Below, piece by piece: positions 1-5,438 of a DNA stretch of 5,438 nt. Within the stretch, counting starts at the first letter, position 1; each line of letters opens with the position of its first letter. The notes under the pieces were generated by a model. The model did not search any database. It had not been told where the DNA came from and saw only the letters and a list, made by a program, of their open reading frames with translations. Origin of the DNA: Chloroflexota bacterium (GTDB lineage Bacteria > Chloroflexota > Anaerolineae > Anaerolineales > Anaerolineaceae); the NCBI GenBank assembly GCA_019136175.1, contig JAGVUS010000298.1, positions 1-5,438 of the forward strand, read 5' to 3'. The position numbers were made by a program, and so were the translations under genes.

Positions 1-24
1 TCGAAAAGCAGAAAAATGCCGTAG
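1..24 (+). CDS. Possible C-terminal tail of an upstream gene (partial)
   Basis: Frame 1 reads seven codons (S K S R K M P) and stops at TAG 22-24, just before the ribosome site of the next gene. A lysine- and arginine-rich end of this kind would suit the cytoplasmic tail of a membrane protein, as found downstream, but the piece is too short to identify. An alternative is frame 2, which is open from base 2 to the TAG at 47-49 and would overlap the next gene by 10 bases. The sequence cannot decide between them. The close spacing suggests the following glycosyltransferase is not the first gene of its transcript. Confidence 0.3.
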   Translation, partial: SKSRKMP

Positions 25-26
25 AG

Positions 27-31
27 AGGAG
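27..31 (+). promoter_or_regulatory. Ribosome binding site deciding a TTG start
   Basis: AGGAG lies 8 bases before TTG 40-42, an ideal spacing. The nearby ATG codons at 16 and 32 are followed by in-frame stops after one and four further codons, so they cannot start the gene. This supports the TTG as the true start of the GT4 gene. Confidence 0.7.
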
Positions 32-39
32 ATGCCAAG

Positions 40-1185
40 TTGCGCATAGCCTGCATTGCGTCATCTGGAATTCCTTCCAACGCGGCACACTCCATCCAGG
101 TGGTGAAGATGTGTAGCGCCCTTGCCGGGCAACAGGATGCGGTTACGCTGTGGGTCCCTGGTAAAAAAACAACTTCCTGGCAGGAAATCGCCAATTTTTA
201 TGGAGTTGGCAACGAATTTCCCATCCAATGGTTGCAATCCAGGAAGTTATTGCGGCGGATGGATTTTGCGATTTCTGCTCTCATGGCAGCCCGCCGATGG
301 AATGCAGATGTCATTTATACCTGGATGGTGCAGGTTGCAGTCATGGCGTTGTGGCTCGGCTTTCCGGCTGTTTTGGAAATTCACGATCGCCCCACTGGAC
401 GGGTTGGTCCGCTTTGGCTGCGGCAATTTTCCCGGATGAAGGGACGGCAAAAAAGAGCACTATTGATTTCCCATGCCCTTCGCAGCGTATTGAGCGAAGA
501 ATACAACATCCGGTTTGCGGATGATGAGGTGCGGATTTCACCCAATGGCTGTGATCTTGACCGGTATCAGGACCTTCCCGATCCATCCAAAGCCCGGCAG
601 GCTTTGGGGCTTGCTGATGTGTTCACTGCGGTATATAGTGGTCATTTTTACGCCGGGCGGGGCATGGATGTGTTATTCGCGCTTGCCCGTGTTTTCCCCA
701 GGGTGCAATTTTTATGGGTGGGTGGGCGTCCTGAACACGTTGAACAATTACAGCAACAGCTTCGTGGTGAGGGGATCCAGAATGTCGTATTGACCGGCTT
801 TGTGGAGAACATTCATCTGCCGCTTTACCAGGCTGCTGGTGATATTCTTCTCATGCCTTATGGGCGATCGATTGCCGGAAGCGGGGGTGGGAATTCTGCG
901 GATATTTGCAGCCCCATGAAGATGTTTGATTACCTGGCAGCCGGACGGGCAATTATGACGAGTGATCTGCCAGTCATTCATGAAGTGCTTGGACTTTCCA
1001 ATGCCGTGTTTTGTCCTCCAGATGATGCAGATGCCTGGGTGCAGGCATTTGGCGACCTGTTGAATGACCCTCCACGAATTGAAAGACTGGGCAGAGAAGC
1101 CCGGAAGGACGCTGCTGCCTATTCCTGGGATCAACGTGCCGCACACGCAATGGCAGGTTTCCCGGAAACCCCAATAACCAGATAG
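40..1185 (+). CDS. GT4-type (GT-B fold) glycosyltransferase
   Basis: A 381-residue cytoplasmic glycosyltransferase, expected to transfer a sugar from a nucleotide sugar to a glycan or lipid-linked acceptor. The N-terminal Rossmann half opens with a beta strand (RIACIASSGIP, 2-12) and the helix HSIQVVKMCSAL (17-28), a pattern common in GT4 enzymes acting on surface polysaccharides. The C-terminal donor-binding half shows ISPNGCDLDRY (166-176), YSGHFYAGRGMDVL (199-212), LWVGGRPE (225-232), LTGFV (251-255), the donor-site segment SPMKMFDYLAAG (291-302) followed by SDLPVIHEVL (308-317), and the terminal YSWDQRA (361-367). Length fits the family. The usual E-x7-E motif is altered: Asp297 holds the second position and no Glu is evident eight residues earlier. 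No signal peptide or clear membrane segment is seen. The start is TTG with a strong ribosome site. The stop lies one base before the next gene, so the two are probably co-translated. Sugar and linkage cannot be told. Confidence 0.9.
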   Translation: MRIACIASSGIPSNAAHSIQVVKMCSALAGQQDAVTLWVPGKKTTSWQEIANFYGVGNEFPIQWLQSRKLLRRMDFAISALMAARRWNADVIYTWMVQVAVMALWLGFPAVLEIHDRPTGRVGPLWLRQFSRMKGRQKRALLISHALRSVLSEEYNIRFADDEVRISPNGCDLDRYQDLPDPSKARQALGLADVFTAVYSGHFYAGRGMDVLFALARVFPRVQFLWVGGRPEHVEQLQQQLRGEGIQNVVLTGFVENIHLPLYQAAGDILLMPYGRSIAGSGGGNSADICSPMKMFDYLAAGRAIMTSDLPVIHEVLGLSNAVFCPPDDADAWVQAFGDLLNDPPRIERLGREARKDAAAYSWDQRAAHAMAGFPETPITR

Positions 1186-1186
1186 A

Positions 1187-2728
1187 ATGATGTCCATGAA
1201 AAACATCCAGCGAGTGATCCGACAGATATGGCTTCCCATGCTTGCACTTTTTGCGGGAGCAGGAATCAGTGCCCTCAGCCCGGGTAATTTTTGGATGGGC
1301 TGGTTTTCGGCTGGCGTATTGCTCTTCGTGTGCGTGTTTTTTCTGCAGGCTGCCTGGCGATGGGCGGGAAGTGAAAAGATGGTTGCCTGGATGGTGGTGC
1401 TGGCGTTCATCCTGCGGCTTGGTTTGGGGGTGGGTTTAAGCCAGGCGCTTCCCGTATTTGGCTATGATGAGGAAGTGCCCAACGCCGGATATATTTTCTA
1501 TGATGCTTATCATCGGGATCGCCAGGCATGGCAGCTTGCGCAATCCGGAGAATCCCTGCGGTCAGCCTTTGGAGAGACCTATTCCATGGACCAGTATGGT
1601 GGATTGATGGCGACCAGTGCCGCCATTTACCGGCTGCTCAGCCCGGATGCCATGCGTCCCCTGTTGATGATCATCCTCACCGCATTTGCCGGATCGGTGG
1701 GGTTACCCTTCCTCTGGAAGGCATTGCTGGAACGGTGGGGGAGGCGGGTTGCCGTACCTGCTGCCTGGATTTTTGGATTGTATCCAGAGGCAATTCTACT
1801 GGGGGCATCTCAAATGCGAGAGCCTTTTCTGTTGGGTTTTAGTTCCATTGCTTTCTGGGCGGTTGCGTCCCTTGTCTCAGGGAGGAAAGGGATTGGCTGT
1901 GTCACTGTATTGGCAGCCAGCCTGGGATTGATGATGTTGTTTTCCTGGCGTGCAGCCTTGCCCATCGCCGGGATGTTGGCAATCTGGTATTGGGTTGAAA
2001 AACAATCCCAAAATCGGTCCTGGAGGGTGGTTGGATGGGCGGTATTGGCTCTTGGGGGAATCACAGCCACATTGCTTGCGTGGGGGTGGTTGAGGGACGC
2101 AGCCGCCTGGGATGCGCTCCTCACGGAACAAAACTCGGGGATGATTCAACGGCAACTGGAGCAGCTCCCCGTGTTTTTGCATCTCCCGTTTTTAACGGGT
2201 TATGGTTTGCTTCAGCCAGTTTTACCGGCAGCTGTGATAGAAACGGCTCTACCCATTCATAAATTGATTTCCGTTTTCAAGTCAGCAGGATGGTACCTGC
2301 TGGTTCCTGTTTTGATTTATGTGTGCTTTGCAATTTTTCGCGCCCAGCCAGCCAAAGACCGGTCAATTCTTCTTTGGACTTTGGGAATCAGCATGCTGTG
2401 GGTGGTCATTTCCTCGCTGCGTGCCGGGGGGGATCAATGGGACAACCCGCGGTATCGAACCATGTTTCTTGTCTGGCTTTCCCTCCTGGCGGGATGGGGA
2501 TGGAACTGGGCGAGATCCAGGCGGGACCCGTGGCTGGGTCGTTGGTATCTTGTCATGGGGATCTTCCTGACATTCTTTACCCAATGGTATCTCAGCCGTT
2601 ATTATCCAGTTGGAGGAAAACTGCCATTCTTCACCATGGTGGCAATATCAGCGGGTGTCATATTCCTGTTCCTGGTTGGGTGCCTGATCCGGGACCGGAA
2701 GGGGCGCGCGAGGAAAATATCTGAATAA
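1187..2728 (+). CDS. Polytopic membrane protein, probable GT-C-type glycosyltransferase
   Basis: A 513-residue integral membrane protein with about ten to twelve hydrophobic segments, including roughly 16-32, 38-56, 66-86, 155-175, 188-206, 214-230, 238-252, 256-270, 282-300, 368-384, 394-410, 426-440, 452-468 and 480-500. After the early helices comes an acidic loop, FGYDEEVPNAGY (91-102), then YDAYHRDRQAW (105-115). A first outer loop rich in Asp and Glu is where GT-C enzymes (PMT, ArnT and AglB-like) hold catalytic acidic residues; Asp94, Glu95 and Glu96 are candidates. Other striking parts are PEAILLGASQMREP (200-213) and GGDQWDNPRYR (414-424). The C-terminus is basic (501-510), suiting a cytoplasmic tail. 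Such proteins usually take sugars from polyprenyl-phosphate donors, and the neighbour at 2794 would make such a donor. Family assignment is inference; a polymerase or plain hypothetical membrane protein is possible. ATGs at 1187, 1190 and 1196 all fit. No clear ribosome site is visible, so coupling to the upstream stop one base away is likely. Confidence 0.72.
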   Translation: MMSMKNIQRVIRQIWLPMLALFAGAGISALSPGNFWMGWFSAGVLLFVCVFFLQAAWRWAGSEKMVAWMVVLAFILRLGLGVGLSQALPVFGYDEEVPNAGYIFYDAYHRDRQAWQLAQSGESLRSAFGETYSMDQYGGLMATSAAIYRLLSPDAMRPLLMIILTAFAGSVGLPFLWKALLERWGRRVAVPAAWIFGLYPEAILLGASQMREPFLLGFSSIAFWAVASLVSGRKGIGCVTVLAASLGLMMLFSWRAALPIAGMLAIWYWVEKQSQNRSWRVVGWAVLALGGITATLLAWGWLRDAAAWDALLTEQNSGMIQRQLEQLPVFLHLPFLTGYGLLQPVLPAAVIETALPIHKLISVFKSAGWYLLVPVLIYVCFAIFRAQPAKDRSILLWTLGISMLWVVISSLRAGGDQWDNPRYRTMFLVWLSLLAGWGWNWARSRRDPWLGRWYLVMGIFLTFFTQWYLSRYYPVGGKLPFFTMVAISAGVIFLFLVGCLIRDRKGRARKISE

Positions 2729-2755
2729 TTGCAGCTAACAGGGCTGGGGTATAAT
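2729..2755 (+). promoter_or_regulatory. Sigma70-like promoter for the GT2 gene and those after it
   Basis: A perfect TATAAT box sits at 2750-2755 in the only real intergenic gap of the window. The best -35 candidate is TTGCAG at 2729-2734, with a spacer of 15 bases, shorter than the ideal 17; AATTGC at 2727-2732 would give 17 but matches worse. There is no TG extension before the -10 box. Transcription would begin near 2762, leaving a leader of about 30 bases before ATG 2794. This would let genes 3 to 5 be expressed apart from genes 1 and 2. It is predicted from sequence alone. Confidence 0.5.
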
Positions 2756-2766
2756 AGAACCTGTTA
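2736..2766. promoter_or_regulatory. Inverted repeat around the -10 box, candidate operator
   Basis: TAACAGG (2736-2742) and CCTGTTA (2760-2766) form a perfect 7-base inverted repeat with 17 bases between the arms. The centre is at 2751, inside the TATAAT box. A dimeric repressor bound here would cover the -10 element and the start site. It is not followed by a T run, so it does not look like a terminator. No regulator gene lies in the window, and a chance 7-base dyad cannot be excluded. Confidence 0.35.
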
Positions 2767-2778
2767 TTTCCTACTGAC

Positions 2779-2782
2779 AGGA
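2779..2782 (+). promoter_or_regulatory. Ribosome binding site of the GT2 gene
   Basis: AGGA stands 11 bases before ATG 2794, a slightly long spacing. The intervening ATG at 2782 is followed at once by TGA, so it cannot be the start. The site lies in ACAGG (2777-2781), which can pair with CCTGT (2760-2764) and could be partly masked if the transcript begins early enough to include the first arm. Confidence 0.5.
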
Positions 2783-2793
2783 TGTGAATTGCC

Positions 2794-3783
2794 ATGGATC
2801 TATCCATTGTTGTGCCAGTATACAACGAAGAGGAGAATATCCCGCTGCTCCATGACGCATTGATTGCCGTCATGACGCCCTTATCCATCACTTGGGAGGC
2901 GGTCCTGGTGGATGATGGAAGCCGGGATCAGTCTGCTCGTTTGTTGGAGGACCTGGCACAAAAATATCCGGAACATTTCCGGGCTGTCCTGTTGCGGCGA
3001 AATTTTGGTCAGACAGATGCCATTGCAGCCGGGATTGATCATTCCTGTGGCGATGTTGTCATCCTGATGGATGCCGACTTGCAAAACGATCCCCAGGACA
3101 TCCCAATGATGCTGGAAAAAATCAATGAGGGCTATGATGTGGTCAGCGGATGGCGGGCTCGTCGCAAGGATGATTTCCTTACCCGGACACTCCCCTCAAA
3201 ACTGGCAAATGGATTAATTTCCTGGGTAACGGGGGTTCATCTGCACGATTATGGATGTACCTTAAAAGCTTACCGCCGTGAAGTCATCACGGGGTATAGG
3301 TTATACGGAGAAATGCACCGGTTCATTCCGGTTTATGCCAACTCGGTTGGGGCGAAAATTCTGGAAGTTCCTGTACATCACCATCCCCGGAAGTTTGGTA
3401 AGGCAAAATATGGCCTGGAGCGAACCTTCAAAGTTGTACTGGATTTATTCACGGTTAAATTTCTAAGTTCCTATTCCAACAAGCCCATTTACCTTTTTGG
3501 TGGCACCGGCTTGGTGTTGGTTCTGCTCAGTGGTCTGGTCTTGCTGTACCTTGCCATTCGGCGCATCTTCTGGGGGGTTCCCGTACTGGAATCCCCGTTC
3601 TTCCAGATGTCCACGATGATCTTCATCCTGGGATTCCAGTCCATCCTGATGGGATTAATTGCTGAGTTGCAGGTGCGGACATATCATGAGTCCCAGGACA
3701 AACCCACCTACACTGTACGCAAGACCGTTGGCTTTTCTTCCAGGGATGTGGTTGATAATTCCTCCACCACTAACAGGGAATGA
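2794..3783 (+). CDS. Membrane-anchored GT2 glycosyltransferase, polyprenyl-phosphate sugar synthase type (GtrB/ArnC/DPM1-like)
   Basis: A 329-residue family 2 (GT-A fold) enzyme predicted to transfer a sugar from a nucleotide sugar to a polyprenyl phosphate on the cytoplasmic face of the membrane. The catalytic domain begins SIVVPVYNEEENI (4-16), then VDDGSRD (39-45), RRNFGQTDAIAAGI (68-81), and the metal-binding DADLQNDP (93-100), in which Asp93 and Asp95 form the DxD-like motif. It continues with GYDVVSGWRARRKDD (113-127), YGEMHRFIP (171-179) and the basic RKFGKAKYGLERT (199-211) near the membrane. Two C-terminal transmembrane helices follow, about 232-255 and 270-291, as in GtrB and ArnC; length also fits that class. 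A short tail (TYTVRKTVGF, 305-314) follows. It has its own promoter and ribosome site, and its TGA overlaps the next start by four bases. The family is clear; whether the sugar is glucose, mannose, an aminoarabinose-like sugar or another is not. Confidence 0.92.
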   Translation: MDLSIVVPVYNEEENIPLLHDALIAVMTPLSITWEAVLVDDGSRDQSARLLEDLAQKYPEHFRAVLLRRNFGQTDAIAAGIDHSCGDVVILMDADLQNDPQDIPMMLEKINEGYDVVSGWRARRKDDFLTRTLPSKLANGLISWVTGVHLHDYGCTLKAYRREVITGYRLYGEMHRFIPVYANSVGAKILEVPVHHHPRKFGKAKYGLERTFKVVLDLFTVKFLSSYSNKPIYLFGGTGLVLVLLSGLVLLYLAIRRIFWGVPVLESPFFQMSTMIFILGFQSILMGLIAELQVRTYHESQDKPTYTVRKTVGFSSRDVVDNSSTTNRE

Positions 3784-4754
3784 CCGTCGAATCCAAACCT
3801 GAACCGAAGCAAAAAGCCGGGCGGCAAATCCCGGTTCTTCGCATTGCGGGTACGGTGATATCGCTCGGGCTGTTGGTATACCTACTTTTTCGGGAAGGCT
3901 GGCAGACGGTATCCGGGGCAGTATCTGTGGTGGGCTTTCCGGTTTTTCTGTTGTTATTGGGATTAACCCTGTTATCCAGGCTGGCTGTCAGTTTCCGCTG
4001 GTTCAATCTCCTTCGTTCAGCAAACGTGGATATTTCATTTGGGCAGGCAGTCCGCCTTTCTTTTGCCGGTCTGTTTGCATCCAACTTTCTGCCGACCACC
4101 ATAGGGGGGGATGTGGTCCGGTTTGCCGGGGCAATCCGCCTGAAAGTGGATGGGGCTGTGTGCGCCGCATCACTGGTGATGGATCGTTTAATTGGAATGG
4201 CTGGCATGTTCACTGCTTTGCCAATTGGATTGGTTAAATTTTTCTCCATGCCTCTTCCATCATTACCGGTGCAATCGTCTCATTTCCTGGTGTCTGGTAC
4301 ATTGTACGCAGGATTCCGGGCGAAAATACAAGAGTACCTGAAGAAGCTGGTTAAATCTGTGTGGGATGCTATCCGGTTATGGGTTTCCAAACCAGGCTCC
4401 ATGCTTATTTCATTTGTATTTACCTGGGCACACATGATTTTCCTTTTTCTCACCCTGCATATCATGATCTCCAGGATGGGTGAATCCATTTCTTTCTGGT
4501 TGACTGCCGGGTTGTGGAGTATAAGTTACTTTATCACCCAATTGCCAATATCCATTAACGGATATGGGCTCCAGGAGCTTTCACTTGTTGTCATTTTTGG
4601 GCACTACGGGGGGATTTCCAGTCAAAATGTTTTGGCAATGGCTTTGTTGATCCGGATTTTGCAAATGCTTGCCAGCCTGCCGGGTGCTTTTTTTGTTCCA
4701 GGGTTGATTCAGCCTGCCAAATCTGCTTCGCTTGAAGAGGAGTTGAAACCGTAG
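3780..4754 (+). CDS. LPG_synthase_TM / UPF0104 family polytopic membrane protein
   Basis: A 324-residue integral membrane protein. A charged cytoplasmic N-terminus (MTVESKPEPKQK) leads into helices at about 18-36, 50-70, 90-108, 125-157 (probably two), 208-230, 238-256, 264-278 and 284-308. Two family signatures are visible: FASNFLPTTIGGDVVRF (99-115), preceded by LSRLAVSFRWFNLL (65-78), and QLPISINGYGLQE (254-266), matching the family's usual (L)PISxNGxGxxE pattern. This family includes the flippase half of MprF and many uncharacterised proteins next to polyprenyl-sugar synthases. A role in moving or handling a lipid-linked sugar made by the GT2 enzyme is a reasonable inference, not shown here. 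There is no lysyl-transferase domain, so it is not a full MprF. The start ATG overlaps the previous stop (ATGA, 3780-3783), giving translational coupling. AGGG lies too close to the ATG to act as a normal ribosome site. The segment 158-180 is less hydrophobic than expected. Confidence 0.87.
   Translation: MTVESKPEPKQKAGRQIPVLRIAGTVISLGLLVYLLFREGWQTVSGAVSVVGFPVFLLLLGLTLLSRLAVSFRWFNLLRSANVDISFGQAVRLSFAGLFASNFLPTTIGGDVVRFAGAIRLKVDGAVCAASLVMDRLIGMAGMFTALPIGLVKFFSMPLPSLPVQSSHFLVSGTLYAGFRAKIQEYLKKLVKSVWDAIRLWVSKPGSMLISFVFTWAHMIFLFLTLHIMISRMGESISFWLTAGLWSISYFITQLPISINGYGLQELSLVVIFGHYGGISSQNVLAMALLIRILQMLASLPGAFFVPGLIQPAKSASLEEELKP
4737..4742 (+). promoter_or_regulatory. Ribosome binding site of the last gene
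   Basis: GAGGAG lies within the last codons of the preceding gene, 12 bases before ATG 4755. It is strong in sequence but a little far. It supports a start exactly after the TAG at 4752-4754. Confidence 0.55.
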
Positions 4755-5438
4755 ATGCAGAAACCGGGGATTGATTGGACCGTACGCGGTATTCTCATTA
4801 CACACTTGGTTGTGATGTATATGTGCATTCGCCATGCATGGAACATGGGTTGGGGAATGGGAAGCCTTTTGGGCGGATTTGATTGGTTCTGGTTGATCTT
4901 CTTCCTGCTGTTCCTGGTTTCTGCTTTGTTGGGACTCTTCCTGTTCGGTTTGACGTGGACGACTTACTGGAAAAAACGACTGGCTGGGTTTGATGGATTG
5001 GTTCAATGCCTCCGCCGGAGAAGGCGCGTCCTGATTGTTGGGTTGATCTTGCTTGCGACTCTCTTGTGGTTTTTGTTGTACGGCTTAAACCTGGATTCGT
5101 TTCGGGCAGGATCCATGCGGCTTGGAATATTATGGGTTGTTGTACTGGCGGGCACATTCTTCCTTCACGGAATTCGCAAGGAAGGAAGGTTGATTGGGTC
5201 ATTCCTAGGTTCTGCTTTGCTTTTCAGTGCTGTTTTCCGCATCATTTTGTTTACCCCGGAAATCCAAACCAATCCGCTTTCCCTGGGCTGGTCTGAGGGC
5301 AGCCGGTATTATTATGGATCGCTTTTCCTGGCGCGTTCAATTTATGGGGAAACACTTCCCCTGTCTGTTCTGCATCCCAGCCGCTACCTGCTTCAATCTG
5401 TTCCCTTCCTGTTTTCACTACCCATTTGGGTGCACCGG
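4755..5438 (+). CDS. Polytopic membrane protein of unknown function, 3' end beyond the window
   Basis: An open frame of 228 codons runs from ATG 4755, directly after the preceding stop, to the last base without a stop, so the C-terminus is missing. The part seen is strongly hydrophobic, with helices at about 10-26, 43-67, 91-111, 122-140, 147-166 and a start of another at 212-225. A very basic loop (CLRRRRRV, 85-92) should be cytoplasmic. After the fifth helix comes a polar stretch with a distinctive look: NPLSLGWSEGSRYYYGSLF (173-191), then LPLSVLHPSRYLLQSVPFLF (201-220). Rich in Trp, Tyr, Arg and His, it probably forms an outer loop that binds a substrate. The size, hydrophobicity and context suggest a GT-C-like transferase, ligase or polymerase of the surface-glycan pathway, but I do not recognise the family. 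A GAGGAG ribosome site and zero spacing indicate co-expression with the two genes before it. Codon use looks like that of its neighbours. Confidence 0.82.
   Translation, partial: MQKPGIDWTVRGILITHLVVMYMCIRHAWNMGWGMGSLLGGFDWFWLIFFLLFLVSALLGLFLFGLTWTTYWKKRLAGFDGLVQCLRRRRRVLIVGLILLATLLWFLLYGLNLDSFRAGSMRLGILWVVVLAGTFFLHGIRKEGRLIGSFLGSALLFSAVFRIILFTPEIQTNPLSLGWSEGSRYYYGSLFLARSIYGETLPLSVLHPSRYLLQSVPFLFSLPIWVHR

Noticed and set aside
163..169. A7 run in the GT4 gene and T7 run at 4688-4694 as phase-variation tracts
   Set aside because: Short A and T runs of this length encode ordinary Lys-Lys and Phe-Phe pairs and are expected by chance.
748..1410. 220-codon open frame on the - strand spanning the junction of the first two genes
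   Set aside because: It lies opposite two well-supported coding regions, has a low-complexity unlike-protein composition, and no plausible ribosome site or motif was seen. It is an antisense shadow.
2290..2724. 144-codon open frame in another + frame inside gene 2
   Set aside because: The gene 2 frame is continuous and membrane-like through this stretch; the alternative is Cys-, Gly- and Ser-rich with no recognisable feature.
2736..2775. Dyad considered as a terminator after gene 2
   Set aside because: The stem is 7 bases with a 17-base loop, and only three T follow. It overlaps a perfect TATAAT, so a promoter/operator reading is better.
3771..3778. TAACAGGG recurs at the end of gene 3, matching the arm at 2736
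   Set aside because: It lies in coding sequence with no CCTGTTA partner or -10 box nearby, so it is most likely coincidence.
3770..4249. 159-codon open frame on the - strand opposite the LPG_synthase_TM gene
   Set aside because: It is rich in Arg, Thr, Asn and Pro with no motif, and it lies opposite clear family signatures on the + strand.
4236..4350. Possible compensated frameshift in gene 4: the frame after TTTTT reads a hydrophobic stretch (SIITGAIVSFPGVWYIVRR) where the main frame is less hydrophobic
   Set aside because: The main frame stays open and resumes a family-like sequence (KIQEYLKKL onward). Two compensating indels would be needed, and the other frame is closed by TAA on both sides. 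Alignment with homologues would settle it.

Overview
The window is a tightly packed, one-directional run of genes on the + strand. It looks like part of a cell-surface glycan or polyprenol-linked glycoconjugate locus. In order it holds: a cytoplasmic GT4 glycosyltransferase (40-1185); a large polytopic membrane protein that resembles a GT-C-type glycosyltransferase (1187-2728); a membrane-anchored GT2 glycosyltransferase of the polyprenyl-phosphate sugar synthase type (2794-3783); a polytopic protein of the LPG_synthase_TM / UPF0104 family (3780-4754); and a fifth polytopic membrane protein (4755 to the window end) that is still open at base 5438. The first 24 to 49 bases are probably the tail of another gene upstream. 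No RNA gene, mobile element, CRISPR array or convincing terminator was seen. No gap without a gene exceeds 65 bases.

The genes are nearly contiguous: 1 base separates genes 1 and 2, genes 3 and 4 overlap by 4 bases (ATGA), and genes 4 and 5 abut exactly. This indicates co-transcription and translational coupling. The only real gap is 2729-2793. It carries a perfect TATAAT box flanked symmetrically by the inverted repeat TAACAGG / CCTGTTA, so genes 3-5 may form a sub-operon with its own, possibly regulated, promoter.

Inferred joint function: the GT2 enzyme would load a sugar onto a polyprenyl phosphate on the inner face of the membrane. The LPG_synthase_TM-type protein might help move or use lipid-linked material. 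The polytopic proteins (genes 2 and 5) could transfer sugars on the outer face, while the GT4 enzyme extends a glycan from nucleotide sugars in the cytoplasm. This resembles the logic of Gtr/Arn-type three-part glycosylation systems, but the membrane partners are not the classical ones. The transferase families are well supported; the assembly into one pathway is inference.

Organism: base composition is mixed, roughly half G+C by eye, with frequent TTG and CTG leucine codons, GGA/AGGAG-type ribosome sites, one TTG start and a sigma70-like -10 box, so this is a bacterium. The style of the large uncharacterised membrane proteins recalls Chloroflexota (Anaerolineae-like) polysaccharide loci. That is an impression from memory, not something proved by the sequence.
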